NCBI GenBank assembly: GCA_963825585.1
Contig: CAWGTX010000009.1
Span: forward strand, 124,001 to 188,000
Length of the DNA: 64,000 nucleotides
Source: JAOUGY01 sp963825585
GTDB taxonomy: Bacteria > Actinomycetota > Acidimicrobiia > Spongiisociales > ZC4RG35
Reading direction: 5' to 3'
A model generated the notes under the pieces. The model was not told the origin of the DNA, made no database searches, and worked only from the letters and a program-made list of their open reading frames with translations. Numbering within the stretch: the first letter of the stretch is position 1; each line of letters begins with the position of its first letter. A program made the translations under genes and the position numbers. Of the stretch, positions 56,036-64,000 are shown piece after piece.

Positions 56036-56830
56036 ATGACTGATGCACAACGAGGACAGGTGGCTCGGTCGGCAGCCGAGGTGTACGAGGAGTTCTTCGT
56101 GCCCGCTCTGTTCGGGCAGTGGCCCGACCGCATGCTCGATGCGGTCGGGGCGGGTGAGGGCGATCGGGTCCTCGACGTCGGCTGTGGGACCGGCGTTTTG
56201 GCCCGAGCCGCAGTCGAGCGAGTCGGAGAGACGGGTCGGGTCTCCGGCGTCGATCCCAACGACGGCATGTTGGCGGTCGCCCGCCGCGTGAACCGAGCGG
56301 TGGACTGGAGAAATGGCGTGGCAGAGCATCTGCCCTATGCGGACGCCTCGTTCGACCGGGTGGTGAGCCAGTTCGCGCTGATGTTCTTCACCGAGCGTGC
56401 CGGCGCCGTGGCCGAGATGGCGCGGGTGCTCGCCCCCGGATGCTCGGTTGCGATCGCCACCTGGGCCTCCCTCGATGCCACACCGGGCTATGCCGCCATG
56501 GTGGAGCTCCTCGGTGAACTGGTCGGCGATGATGCCGCCGACGCCCTTCGGGCTCCATTCGTCCTCGGGGATCCCGAGGAGATCCACGGACTGATGGCGA
56601 CCGCTTTCTCGAACCCCGTCGTCACGAGACACGACGGAACGGCTCGGTTCGAATCCATCGAGGCCTGGGTCCACACCGACGTGCGGGGCTGGACTCTGGC
56701 GGACCAGGTTGACGAGGACGACTACGAGGCTCTCCTCCAGGAAGCCCGGCGCCGACTGGCCCCCTTCACCGACCCTCATGGCAGGGTGGCTTTCCCGGCG
56801 CCGGCGCTGATCGTCACAGCCACGAGGTGA
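56036..56830 (+). CDS. Class I SAM-dependent methyltransferase
   Basis: This methyltransferase of 264 residues has SAM motif I RVLDVGCGTGVLARAAVE, VSGVDPNDGMLAVARR (motif II), LPYADASFDRVVSQFALMFF and LAPGCSVAIATW (post-I and III). It resembles the UbiE/COQ5 or Methyltransf_11 group. The substrate is unknown. GACACT lies six bases before ATG 56036, a variant of the TACACT-N6-ATG pattern. It is divergent from the HxlR-family regulator. Confidence 0.82.
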   Translation: MTDAQRGQVARSAAEVYEEFFVPALFGQWPDRMLDAVGAGEGDRVLDVGCGTGVLARAAVERVGETGRVSGVDPNDGMLAVARRVNRAVDWRNGVAEHLPYADASFDRVVSQFALMFFTERAGAVAEMARVLAPGCSVAIATWASLDATPGYAAMVELLGELVGDDAADALRAPFVLGDPEEIHGLMATAFSNPVVTRHDGTARFESIEAWVHTDVRGWTLADQVDEDDYEALLQEARRRLAPFTDPHGRVAFPAPALIVTATR

Positions 56831-56995
56831 CGCGCTCGGACACTCCGTTCCCGACCGCATGTCCGGCGGCCCGACTCCATTTGACAACCCGCGAGACGGA
56901 ACCCGCTCGTTCGTGGGGAGGTGAGGGACTCCGTAGCCGCGCGCGTTCGGAGGACGTCCAGCGACCCACGGGTCATCGGGTCGGTGTGCGGTGCT

Positions 56996-57538
56996 TCACG
57001 GCGACAAGCGAGCCGTATCGCTGAGAGCGATGAGATCGTGGTCGGTGTCGAATGCGGCGACGCGCCATGTCATCTCGCCATGGAGTGCGGCTGTCTGGTT
57101 GGTTTCCGAGCGATCACCACCTCCGACACGCACGGTGGTGTCGGAGCCGGTCCATGCCCAGTACGGTCGGTCGTCGTCATCGCGGAGCACCAGCCAGTAC
57201 GACGCCGCCCCATCGACCGGTTGCCAGCTGAGTGTCGGGTGGTTTCCGGTCTCGGTGGTCGGCTCCAAGTGGAGTACGTCTATGCCGAGGGCGCCCCGGA
57301 GATCATCGAGAGTGGGATCGTCGCCGGGGCCCTCGCTCGATGGTGCTGTTGCGGCTGCCGATGGCGTGGACGGAGTCGACGTTGGCTCGGTCGCGATGGT
57401 GGTGATGGCAACCTCGTCGATGACCCCCGGCACTTCCGTGCGTTCAGGTGCAGAATCGGCGCTTCCCGAGCAGGCTGTGAGCGCGACTATCAGGGCAATC
57501 GTTGTCGCCGCCGTCGGGGTCGATCGCCGGCCGATCAT
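56996..57538 (-). CDS. Lipoprotein with C-terminal beta-sandwich-like domain
   Basis: This protein of 180 residues has a short signal with lipobox ALTACS, then a Thr/Ser/Pro-rich linker. The C-terminal part (about 85 residues) has PTLSWQPVDGAASYWLVLRDDDDRPYWAW and AALHGEMTWRVAAFD, a pattern like fibronectin-III or Ig-like domains (W.P...A..Y.+.+). Its start overlaps the stop of the upstream gene by ATGA. It and the upstream gene form an operon that ends about 165 bases from the methyltransferase. Confidence 0.65.
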   Translation of the reverse strand: MIGRRSTPTAATTIALIVALTACSGSADSAPERTEVPGVIDEVAITTIATEPTSTPSTPSAAATAPSSEGPGDDPTLDDLRGALGIDVLHLEPTTETGNHPTLSWQPVDGAASYWLVLRDDDDRPYWAWTGSDTTVRVGGGDRSETNQTAALHGEMTWRVAAFDTDHDLIALSDTARLSP

Positions 57539-58503
57539 GGTCCGATCGCCACCAGCGCCAGCACGGCGTCATAGGCCAGATCGCCCCAGCCCATGTCCTC
57601 CGCAACCAGGCTCAGGATCTCCAACGTGACGACGTCCTCGGCTGCGGTGGCCGCGTCGATTCGCTCCGCCACCAGCGCCCGCGCCGCGGCCTCGGTGTCC
57701 GGGTTCGCTCCTTCGGCACCGCTTCCGATCACCCCTACCCGGGCCGCCGTCAACAGAACCTGGGCGAGCGTGAACACATCGACGTCGGGATCTGCGAGGA
57801 CGGCATCGACTAGCCGGGCGACCTCGCCGGCGATGACCGATCGGAAGAACTCCAGACCACAACCCTCGGATCGGTCCAGATCGGCGGCCAGCCTCTCGGC
57901 CTCCACCAGGAGGGGCTCGAGTTGGCCGACGATGCCGCCGCCTGCGATGACGGCCCCGGTTGCGAGCGAAGTGAGGAGATCGCCCACCTTCACCTGCAGG
58001 GCCTCCAGCGCCTCGAAGAAGGCGGCGGGATCTGACGCGGCTTCGCCCCTCACCGCCCACCACACGATCTGACTGATGTCGGCGCGTCCCATCATCTCGA
58101 CATCGACGTTCACGCCGATTCCTTCGAGGCGTTCACACGTCGCAGCGGTCAGGGAAATTTCGCCCCCGCCCGTGACGTCGGGAATGTCGACGCCGTTGCT
58201 CACCACCGTGGTGAGGTCGAACCGTGGCATGGTGTCTGGCCCGCTGACCACACCTCCGATCGAGGTCACGCCACCCGCCCAAGTGAACGTACCCTCGACC
58301 TCGCCGCCGGCGGAGGTGAGTGAGAACCCGCCACGGAATGACTGGTCGGTCTGGGCGGTGGTCCCTCGGAAGCCGATGGATCCGACCCATTCACCTTCGG
58401 CCGCCATCGGCTCCTGGGTCTGGGCGGACGCAGCCGGCACCACTGACGCCAGCGCCACAGCCAGCACCACCCACACCCAACCCACGCCACGAGGAGAACT
58501 CAC
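57535..58503 (-). CDS. Secreted protein with N-terminal beta domain and helical C-terminus
   Basis: This protein of 322 residues starts at GTG 58503 with a signal peptide (WVWVVLAVALASVVPAASAQT). The N-terminal half is beta-rich: GEWVGSIGFRGTTAQTDQSFRGGFSLTSAGGEVEGTFTWAGG, resembling a lipocalin-like or PEGA-like fold. The second half is Ala-rich and helical (LEALQVKVGDLLTSLATG, LAQVLLTAARVGVIGS) and looks like repeated helices. The longer frame upstream is the shadow of luxR-family coding. No family is recognised. It is divergent from the LuxR regulator, whose palindrome lies between them. Confidence 0.6.
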   Translation of the reverse strand: MSSPRGVGWVWVVLAVALASVVPAASAQTQEPMAAEGEWVGSIGFRGTTAQTDQSFRGGFSLTSAGGEVEGTFTWAGGVTSIGGVVSGPDTMPRFDLTTVVSNGVDIPDVTGGGEISLTAATCERLEGIGVNVDVEMMGRADISQIVWWAVRGEAASDPAAFFEALEALQVKVGDLLTSLATGAVIAGGGIVGQLEPLLVEAERLAADLDRSEGCGLEFFRSVIAGEVARLVDAVLADPDVDVFTLAQVLLTAARVGVIGSGAEGANPDTEAAARALVAERIDAATAAEDVVTLEILSLVAEDMGWGDLAYDAVLALVAIGP

Positions 58504-58539
58504 CGGTCGATGATCGACCGTGCTTCCTGATCCGGTCAA

Positions 58540-58555
58540 TACGCAGATACGCGTA
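58540..58555. promoter_or_regulatory. Palindrome TACGC-N6-GCGTA upstream of the LuxR gene
   Basis: The palindrome TACGC-AGATAC-GCGTA sits in the divergent region between the secreted-protein operon and the LuxR-family gene, within a longer block that is almost repeated, in inverse orientation, at the other side of the gene (59646-59661). Confidence 0.65.
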
Positions 58556-58581
58556 GGCGACCGATCTGGCAGACTTCCTCC

Positions 58582-59640
58582 ATGGACTCTCCGGAGCTCG
58601 GCGAGCGCGATGCCGCGGCCGTCCTCGGCCTGGTGGAAGCTCTCACTGCCGCGCGGACCATCGATGAGTACGCGTTGGTGACCATGACCGGCCTCACGCA
58701 GATCATCCCCTGCATCGACGCATCGTTCAACGAGATGAACCCCGGCGCCCAGCAGATTCGCTGGCGAGCCATCCCCGACAACAGTCTCATGGCGGAGTAT
58801 GCCCCGCTCTTCGCCCAGCTCATGCTCGAGAACCCGTTGGTGCGGTACTTCCACGAGTCCGAGGACACCCGGGCGACGATGTGGTCCGATCTGGCCACGT
58901 TGGAGCAGATCCAACAGACCGAGCTGCACCGGAAGATGTTTCGCCCCCTTGGAGTCGACAGCCAAATGGCGCTGGTACTGCCGGCACCGCCGGGCATCGT
59001 CGTCGGATTCGCCGTGAACACCGGTGCGGAAGGATTCACCGAACGGGATCGGGCCGTGATGAACACCCTCCGCCCGCATCTCGCCCACTACTACCACGTG
59101 ATCCAGCTGCGCGAACGTCACTCGGAACTCCAGCGTGCCCTTCGATCGCAGGGCTGGACGGGCGTCCTGGCTGATGATCGCGGGGTGGTGGAGTCTGTCA
59201 GCGACAACGCCGCTCAGCTCGAGCATGAGAGTGGTGTCGCGCTCGTCGAGGGCGAACCCCTTCCCGAGCCGCTGCGGGACTCGTTTCAAGCCGGAGTGGA
59301 TGCGTACGTGCCGTCCCAGCCGGCTGTCCTCTCACGATCGACCAGGATCTCCGAAGAAGGCAATGGCGTCGCCGGCTGGCACGTGCCGGGCCCGATCGCA
59401 CCACATGTGGTGATCGTACAAGGCGACGTAGACGCGATCGCGCAACGTCTCCAAGCATCCGGATTGTCGCCTCGACAGCTCGAGGTCGCGCTTCAGCTCG
59501 CCGAGGGAGGCACCAACCAGGCCATCGCCAATCGGCTCGGGATGGCAGAAGGCACCGTGCGGAAACACCTGGAGCGCATCTATCGCGCCCTCGACGTCAG
59601 CGACCGGGCAAGCGCCATCGCCCGGATCCGAGGCTGGTAG
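58582..59640 (+). CDS. LuxR-family transcriptional regulator
   Basis: This protein of 352 residues has an N-terminal sensing region (about residues 1-170) with no recognised domain, a central part with GWTGVLADDRGVVESVSDNAAQL (PAS-like), and a C-terminal GerE/LuxR HTH, LSPRQLEVALQLAEGGTNQAIANRLGMAEGTVRKHLERIYRALDVSDRASAI. The HTH is complete. It is not paired with a sensor kinase, so it likely senses a ligand itself. Both flanking promoter regions carry the same 16-bp palindrome, so it probably controls itself, the divergent secreted/lipoprotein operon and the downstream lipoprotein gene. Confidence 0.82.
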   Translation: MDSPELGERDAAAVLGLVEALTAARTIDEYALVTMTGLTQIIPCIDASFNEMNPGAQQIRWRAIPDNSLMAEYAPLFAQLMLENPLVRYFHESEDTRATMWSDLATLEQIQQTELHRKMFRPLGVDSQMALVLPAPPGIVVGFAVNTGAEGFTERDRAVMNTLRPHLAHYYHVIQLRERHSELQRALRSQGWTGVLADDRGVVESVSDNAAQLEHESGVALVEGEPLPEPLRDSFQAGVDAYVPSQPAVLSRSTRISEEGNGVAGWHVPGPIAPHVVIVQGDVDAIAQRLQASGLSPRQLEVALQLAEGGTNQAIANRLGMAEGTVRKHLERIYRALDVSDRASAIARIRGW

Positions 59641-59645
59641 GGCGA

Positions 59646-59661
59646 TACGCGCATCTGCGTA
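59646..59661. promoter_or_regulatory. Palindrome TACGC-N6-GCGTA between LuxR and lipoprotein genes
   Basis: The palindrome TACGC-GCATCT-GCGTA follows the LuxR gene and precedes the lipoprotein start by about 36 bases. With flanks it matches the inverted copy at 58540-58555 over about 25 bases. Confidence 0.65.
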
Positions 59662-59696
59662 TTGACCGGCAGCCGCATGGCCATTTGCATCCTGGC

Positions 59697-60122
59697 ATGG
59701 CTCCGTCGTGGCGTCGATACACAGTCGTTGCAGCCGCCTTGCTCGTGGCGGTCACTGCCTGCTCCTCGGAGGGTGCCGATGACGAGCCGCCGGCACCGAG
59801 CGACCAACCGACCACGGCAGGAGCCGGCATGGAGATGGACCCTGGCTTCGGTACGGCCGACCTTCCCGACGACTTTCCGCCACAGCTGCTTCCGAGTTCC
59901 TTCACCGCGGGCATGTTCACGGAGTTGGGTTCCGTACGCAGCGTCGCTTTCGAATCCTCGTCCTCGTTCGACGATGTCGTCGCCGAGTACACTGCGAAGA
60001 CCGGCGAGGAGCCGATCGTGGTGCTCGGCGACGTGCGTCTGGCTTCATGGACCGTCGACAGATGGGCCGTCAGTGTCTTCGAAGGCACACCCACCCTCAT
60101 CGGGTTCACCGCCACCGAATAG
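59697..60122 (+). CDS. Small lipoprotein of unknown function
   Basis: This protein of 141 residues has a signal with lipobox AVTACS, a Pro/Thr/Gly linker with MEMDPGFGTADLP, then a domain with FPPQLLPSSFTAGMFTELGSVRSVAFES, VVAEYTAKTGEEPIVV and WTVDRWAVSVFEGTPTLIGFTA. The second part resembles beta-rich extracytoplasmic domains. ATG 59697 was chosen for the signal peptide; TTG 59685 is an alternative. The palindrome upstream points to control by the LuxR regulator. No family is recognised. Confidence 0.65.
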   Translation: MAPSWRRYTVVAAALLVAVTACSSEGADDEPPAPSDQPTTAGAGMEMDPGFGTADLPDDFPPQLLPSSFTAGMFTELGSVRSVAFESSSSFDDVVAEYTAKTGEEPIVVLGDVRLASWTVDRWAVSVFEGTPTLIGFTATE

Positions 60123-60332
60123 GTATCCGAGACCGGGAGCCGGCTCGCCGGCACCTGGACTTCGACCGTGCCCTCGCCTCCTGCGCTTCCGGAATTCGGT
60201 TCGGGCGCATGGTGGATACCCGTGTGGTGTCCCGCAGGTGCGCCGTGGCTCATGTCGCAAGACACCGGGACCTTGGCCCCTGTATGCCCGGGTTGCCTTC
60301 CGTCAGGATTCCGCTGAGACGGAAAGGGCATC
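60123..60332. other. Intergenic region before the hox operon
   Basis: About 210 bases. No clear promoter, riboswitch or FNR/NtcA-like site was found. GAAAGGG before the GTG at 60333 is the ribosome-binding site. Confidence 0.5.
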
Positions 60333-60833
60333 GTGGACGGCACACATCCTTCGGGCGACGAGCGTTTCGCCGTGGTCGACAAGCACCTCAAACGGGTGCG
60401 TAGCGCTCAGGACCAGCTCATCGAGACGTTGCACGTGGCCCAGGATGTGTTCGGATACCTTTCCGACGACATCCTCATGTACGTGGCGAGGGCCTTGAAG
60501 CTGCCGCCGAGCATGGTGCTCGGGGTAGCCACCTTCTATCACCTGTTCCGCTTCGAAGCGGCCGGCGAGCACTCGTGCAGCGTGTGCACCGGCACCGCCT
60601 GTTTCGTGAAGGGGGCCGACGACATCGTGCGGGCCGTGTCCGCCGAATTCGACGTCCCGCCCGGTGAGACCTCGGCGGACGGGGTGCTGACGCTGCGGAC
60701 GGCCCGCTGTCTGGGGTCGTGTGGGTTGGCTCCGGTGGTGGTGTTCGACGGTGTGGTGTCAGGTCATCTCGACCCCTCGGCCGCGGTCGCCCTCATCACG
60801 AATGCGGTTGACATGGCGGAGGTCGGTTCCTGA
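60333..60833 (+). CDS. hoxE: Bidirectional hydrogenase / diaphorase subunit HoxE
   Basis: This protein of 166 residues is a NuoE-like [2Fe-2S] protein. It has QDQLIETLHVAQDVFGYLSDDILMYVARALKLPPSMVLGVATFYHLF, the four-cysteine pattern SVCTGTACFVKGA ... ARCLGSCGLAPVV and HLDPSAAVALI. It would sit at the NADH-dehydrogenase module of the hydrogenase in the cytoplasm. GTG 60333 has a GAAAGGG ribosome-binding site. It overlaps hoxF by one base (TGATG). Confidence 0.88.
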   Translation: MDGTHPSGDERFAVVDKHLKRVRSAQDQLIETLHVAQDVFGYLSDDILMYVARALKLPPSMVLGVATFYHLFRFEAAGEHSCSVCTGTACFVKGADDIVRAVSAEFDVPPGETSADGVLTLRTARCLGSCGLAPVVVFDGVVSGHLDPSAAVALITNAVDMAEVGS

Positions 60834-62476
60834 TGGCGACGCCGATCGATCTCCACGAAGTAGCCGAACGCGAGCTCGAGGACCGCAGCCGCTATCTGTG
60901 GCGTGTCAAGGCCTGTGCCAGCACGGCATGCCAATCGGCGGGGGCGGGTACCGCCATCGAGGCGATGAGCGTCGCCGTCGAGGCGGTCGGGCTCGGCGGT
61001 GCCGTCCAGGTGATGCCGACCGGCTGCATGGGCCTGTGCAGCGCCGGACCACTGGTGCGGGTGCTCAAACGCGGCGGCGAAGAGACCATGTACCACTCGG
61101 TCGACGGTGCCGTCGGCGAGGCGATCGTTCGTTCCCACGGCAACGGCGACCAGGCTCCCACCGACCACATCCTCGACACCGACATGCCCTTTTTCGCTCG
61201 CCAGCAGCGGGTCGTGTTGGCCAATGCCGGGATCATCGACCCCGATCGTCTCGAGTCCGCCGTGGCCCACGGGGCCTACCGCGCCCTGGAAAAGGCCATC
61301 AGCACCATGACCCCCGAGCAGGTGGTGGAAGAGATCAAGGCGTCGGGTCTGCGGGGCCGGGGAGGGGCGGGCTACCCCACCGGCAACAAGTGGGCCCTGC
61401 TGGCGGCGGCGCAGTCCGAGCACAAGTACGTCATCGCCAACGGTGACGAGGGTGACCCGGGCGCCTACATGGACCGCACCGTCATGGAGGACGACCCGCA
61501 CCGGGTTATCGAGGGCCTCGCCATAGCCGCCTACGCCACCGGCGCCGACCACGGCTACATCTACGTCCGGGCCGAGTATCCGAAGGCGGTGGAACGGCTC
61601 GACCGGGCCATCCGGGCCGCCCGCCGGAGTCGGCTTCTCGGCCGCAAGGTGCTCGACACCACCTTCGACTTCGAGGTCGAGGTGCGGATCGGGGCGGGCG
61701 CCTTCGTGTGTGGCGAGGAGACCGCCCTCATCGCCTCCATCGAGGGCCGCCGCGGCACACCCCGCCTACGGCCCCCCTATCCAACCGAGCGCGGCCTGTT
61801 CGGGCGTCCGTCGATGATCAACAACGTCGAGACACTCGCCAACATCCCCGCCATCATCACGAACGGACCGGCCTGGTTCGCCGGGATCGGTACCGCGAAG
61901 AGCCACGGCACCAAGGTATTCGCCCTGGCGGGCGACATCGTCAACACCGGGCTGATCGAGGTACCGATGGGCATTTCACTCCGTGAGATCGTCGAGGACA
62001 TGGGCGGTGGTGTTCCGGCCGGCAAGACGTTCAAGGCCGCGCAGACAGGGGGACCCTCGGGGGGCTGTATCCCGAGGCGGTTCCTCGACACGCCGGTTGA
62101 CTACGAGAGCCTGCGGGAGCTCGGCTCGATCATGGGATCGGGCGGTCTGATCGTGATGAACGAGGACGCCTCGATGCCCGAGGTAGCCCGGTACTTCATG
62201 GAATTCTGCATGGACGAGTCGTGCGGCAAGTGTGTGCCCTGTCGGGCCGGGACCGTCCAGATGCACGGCCTGCTCGACCGGATCTGCTCCGGTAGCGGCC
62301 GCAAGAAAGACATCGCCCTGCTCGAGGAGCTGTGCACCGTGGTCCGGGAAACGTCGCTGTGCGGTTTGGGCCAGAGCGCCCCAAACCCGGTCATCTCGAC
62401 CCTCCAGTACTTCCGGGCCGAGTACGAGGCCCTCGTGCAGGACACCACGCACGCCGAGGAGAGGGCCCATGCCTGA
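60833..62476 (+). CDS. hoxF: Bidirectional hydrogenase diaphorase subunit HoxF
   Basis: This protein of 547 residues is NuoF-like with an N-terminal thioredoxin-like [2Fe-2S] domain (KACASTACQSAGAG ... VMPTGCMGLCSAGP). SGLRGRGGAGYPTGNKW is the FMN/NADH-binding loop, NGDEGDPGAYMDR the FMN contact and GAGAFVCGEETALIASIEG the NADH site. The C-terminal [4Fe-4S] motif is ESCGKCVPCRAGT. It oxidises NADH (or reduces NAD) at FMN and passes electrons to the hydrogenase through HoxU. It overlaps hoxU by eight bases. Confidence 0.92.
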   Translation: MATPIDLHEVAERELEDRSRYLWRVKACASTACQSAGAGTAIEAMSVAVEAVGLGGAVQVMPTGCMGLCSAGPLVRVLKRGGEETMYHSVDGAVGEAIVRSHGNGDQAPTDHILDTDMPFFARQQRVVLANAGIIDPDRLESAVAHGAYRALEKAISTMTPEQVVEEIKASGLRGRGGAGYPTGNKWALLAAAQSEHKYVIANGDEGDPGAYMDRTVMEDDPHRVIEGLAIAAYATGADHGYIYVRAEYPKAVERLDRAIRAARRSRLLGRKVLDTTFDFEVEVRIGAGAFVCGEETALIASIEGRRGTPRLRPPYPTERGLFGRPSMINNVETLANIPAIITNGPAWFAGIGTAKSHGTKVFALAGDIVNTGLIEVPMGISLREIVEDMGGGVPAGKTFKAAQTGGPSGGCIPRRFLDTPVDYESLRELGSIMGSGGLIVMNEDASMPEVARYFMEFCMDESCGKCVPCRAGTVQMHGLLDRICSGSGRKKDIALLEELCTVVRETSLCGLGQSAPNPVISTLQYFRAEYEALVQDTTHAEERAHA

Positions 62477-63200
62477 GCGTCGCCCCACCGTCACCATCAG
62501 CCTCGACGACACCGAGGTCGAGGCCTTCGAGGGCGAGTCGGTTCTCCAGGCGGCCCGCCGCAACGGGATCGACATCCCATCGCTGTGTTTCCTGGAGGGG
62601 ATCTCGGTGGTAGGCGCATGCCGCATCTGCGTGGTCGAAGTCTCCGAACAGCATCAGTTGCGGCCCGCCTGCGCCACCCAGGTCACCGAGGACATGGAGG
62701 TGTGGACCAACACGCCAAAGCTGCGGAGCCACCGTCGCGCCATCCTCGAGCTGCTGTTTGCCGAGGGCAACCACGTGTGCGCCGTATGCGTCGCCAATGG
62801 GAACTGCGAACTGCAGGACCGGGCGGTCGAGGCCGGGATGGACCATGTCCGCTTCGACTACCAGTCGCCGGCGAGACCGGTCGACGCCTCCCATGCGAAG
62901 TACCTGTTCGACCCAAACCGCTGCATCCTCTGCACCCGTTGTGTGCGGGTGTGTGATGAGATCGAGGGCGCCCATGTCTGGGATGTCGCATCCCGGGGCC
63001 ACCAGGCGTACCTGGTCACCGATCTCGGCCAACCCTGGGGCGAGTCCACATCCTGCACCTGGTGCGGCAAGTGTGTGGCGTCGTGTCCCACTGGTGCGCT
63101 TGCCTATCAGGGCTCGGCCGTGGGGGAGATGAGACACATGCCCGACCTGGTGGCGCGACTGGTGAGCGCCCGCCGTGACCATGAATGGATCGAGCCATGA
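62469..63200 (+). CDS. hoxU: Bidirectional hydrogenase diaphorase subunit HoxU
   Basis: This protein of 243 residues is a NuoG-N-like Fe-S protein. A [2Fe-2S] plant-type ferredoxin domain comes first (GIDIPSLCFLEGISVVGACRICVVEV ... RPACATQV). LFAEGNHVCAVCVANGNCELQ is a His-Cys3-type cluster site. Two 4Fe-4S motifs follow (RCILCTRCVRVCDE and CTWCGKCVASCPTGAL). It carries electrons from HoxF to HoxY. ATG 62469 gives the family N-terminus, eight bases inside hoxF. It overlaps hoxY by ATGA. Confidence 0.92.
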   Translation: MPERRPTVTISLDDTEVEAFEGESVLQAARRNGIDIPSLCFLEGISVVGACRICVVEVSEQHQLRPACATQVTEDMEVWTNTPKLRSHRRAILELLFAEGNHVCAVCVANGNCELQDRAVEAGMDHVRFDYQSPARPVDASHAKYLFDPNRCILCTRCVRVCDEIEGAHVWDVASRGHQAYLVTDLGQPWGESTSCTWCGKCVASCPTGALAYQGSAVGEMRHMPDLVARLVSARRDHEWIEP

Positions 63201-63742
63201 CGGGGAAGACACGGTTGGCGACGGTGTGGCTGGGCGGATGCTCGGGCTGTCACATGTCGTTCCTCGACATGGACGAGTTCCTGTTCGATCTGGCCGCTCG
63301 GGTCGACCTCGTGTACAGCCCGCTGGTCGACACCAAGGTGTTCCCCGAGGGCGTCGACGTCACGCTGGTCGAGGGGGCGGTGGCCAACGAGGACAACCTG
63401 GAACTCGCCCGGATCATTCGCCGGCGCAGCGCCATGGTGGTGTCGTTCGGTGACTGTGCCGTGACCGGCAACGTCACCGCCATGCGCAACCCGCTCGGTG
63501 ACCCGATGAAGATCCTGCAACGGGTGTACGTCGAGAAGGTCGACCGTCACGGTGCGATCCCCGACGAACGACCCATCGTCCCCGAGCTGCTTGCACGGGT
63601 GCTGCCGTTGCACCAGGTGATCGACGTCGACATCTATCTGCCCGGATGCCCGCCGCCGGCAGGGAGGATCAAGGAAGCGGTGGTGGCCATCCTCGACGGG
63701 AACCTGGCGGAGGATCGGGGCGAAGGGATCAGGTTCGGATGA
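63197..63742 (+). CDS. hoxY: [NiFe] hydrogenase small subunit HoxY
   Basis: This protein of 181 residues is the short, cytoplasmic small subunit. LGGCSGCHMSFLDMDEFL has the proximal-cluster cysteines (CXXC), GDCAVTGNVTAMRN the third and YLPGCPPPAGRIKEAV the fourth. It has no Tat signal and no medial or distal cluster, as in group 3d hydrogenases. It passes electrons between HoxU and the active site in HoxH. The ATG overlaps the hoxU stop by ATGA. Confidence 0.92.
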   Translation: MTGKTRLATVWLGGCSGCHMSFLDMDEFLFDLAARVDLVYSPLVDTKVFPEGVDVTLVEGAVANEDNLELARIIRRRSAMVVSFGDCAVTGNVTAMRNPLGDPMKILQRVYVEKVDRHGAIPDERPIVPELLARVLPLHQVIDVDIYLPGCPPPAGRIKEAVVAILDGNLAEDRGEGIRFG

Positions 63743-63752
63743 GGAGAACACC

Positions 63753-64000
63753 ATGCACGACCTGGTGACGATCGACCCGGTCAGTCGAATCGAGGGTCAC
63801 GCCAAGATCACGATCCGTCTCGGTGACGACGGGCTGGTGTCCGACGCCCGCTTCCACGTCACCGAGTTCCGGGGGTTCGAGGAGTTCTGCCGCGGCCGGC
63901 CCGTCTTCGAGATGCCCAGCCTCACAGCCCGCACCTGCGGGATCTGTCCGGTGAGCCATCTGCTGGCATCGGCCAAGGCCGGCGACGCCATCATGGGGGT
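63753..64000 (+). CDS. hoxH: [NiFe] hydrogenase large subunit HoxH, 3' end outside window
   Basis: Only 82 residues are visible. IDPVSRIEGHAKITIRL is the usual beginning of large subunits, and RTCGICPVSHLLASAKAGD is the L1 motif (RXCGXCXXXH) whose cysteines bind the Ni-Fe centre. The C-terminal DPCXXCXXH motif and maturation protease are beyond the window. ATG 63753 is 10 bases after the hoxY stop with GAGGAG upstream. The conserved N-terminus together with hoxEFUY places the enzyme in group 3d. Confidence 0.92.
   Translation, partial: MHDLVTIDPVSRIEGHAKITIRLGDDGLVSDARFHVTEFRGFEEFCRGRPVFEMPSLTARTCGICPVSHLLASAKAGDAIMG

Noticed and set aside
56638..56660. GGTTCGAATCC, similar to a tRNA T-arm
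   Set aside because: It lies within the methyltransferase coding sequence, and no acceptor or anticodon stem surrounds it.
59597..60391. 264-codon minus-strand frame opposite the small lipoprotein and the hox leader
   Set aside because: The plus-strand lipoprotein has a signal peptide and lipobox, while the reverse frame is Ser/Pro-rich without motifs.

Overview
The window is 64 kb of GC-rich, densely packed bacterial DNA. It most resembles an actinobacterium, probably an Acidimicrobiia-type lineage. The support is: many ATGA or GTGA gene overlaps and GTG starts; TANNNT boxes placed 6-9 bases before start codons, as in leaderless actinobacterial mRNAs; an EtfD-type membrane Fe-S protein; Septum_form lipoproteins; and DUF4388, CaiB and CoA-transferase genes. 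No rRNA, tRNA, CRISPR array, phage or transposase gene was seen. The taxonomic placement is inference.

Layout. 0-17 kb is a surface-polysaccharide locus: UDP-glucuronate decarboxylase, an initiating sugar transferase, a Gfo/Idh oxidoreductase, two DegT aminotransferases, two GT4 glycosyltransferases, two FemAB-like acyltransferases, an alpha/alpha-barrel-like protein of unknown role and an AlgD-type GDP-mannose dehydrogenase. 16-30 kb is CoA and redox metabolism: CaiB transferase, thiolase, pyruvate:ferredoxin oxidoreductase with its DHOD-like partner, a class I CoA-transferase pair, Hsp20, a universal stress protein and a CPA2 antiporter preceded by a probable c-di-AMP (ydaO-yuaA) riboswitch. 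30-43 kb holds a YjjI/YjjW glycyl-radical enzyme pair, TrpB2, a DUF4388 protein, a kinase-lactonase fusion, uridine kinase, DoxX, folE, NUDIX, an SMR-like protein, proC, proline dehydrogenase and a peroxiredoxin. 44-51 kb holds an envelope-stress-like set (TPM-domain protein, PspA, poly-gamma-glutamate-hydrolase-like protein) and a gnd-zwf-pgi operon. 51-60 kb holds a foldback repeat element, EtfD, several regulators and a LuxR regulator whose two flanking promoter regions carry the same palindrome. 60.3-64 kb is the start of a hoxEFUYH bidirectional NAD-linked [NiFe] hydrogenase operon; hoxH runs off the edge.

Together PFOR, the glycyl-radical enzyme and the Hox hydrogenase suggest an organism that respires aerobically (EtfD, fatty-acid-type CoA genes) but keeps fermentative or micro-oxic options.

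Intergenic DNA is rich in repeats: a composite A/B hairpin array (17.5-18.2 kb), a 31-bp inverted repeat built from the same GTTCTGC heptamer (25.2-25.3 kb), an 8-bp minisatellite family at three places, and a nested inverted-repeat element of about 330 bp (51.0-51.3 kb).

About a dozen frameshifts interrupt otherwise well-conserved genes, several of them at short G runs. This looks more like consensus error in a draft assembly than gene decay, but the cluster at 3.1-4.6 kb deserves checking.
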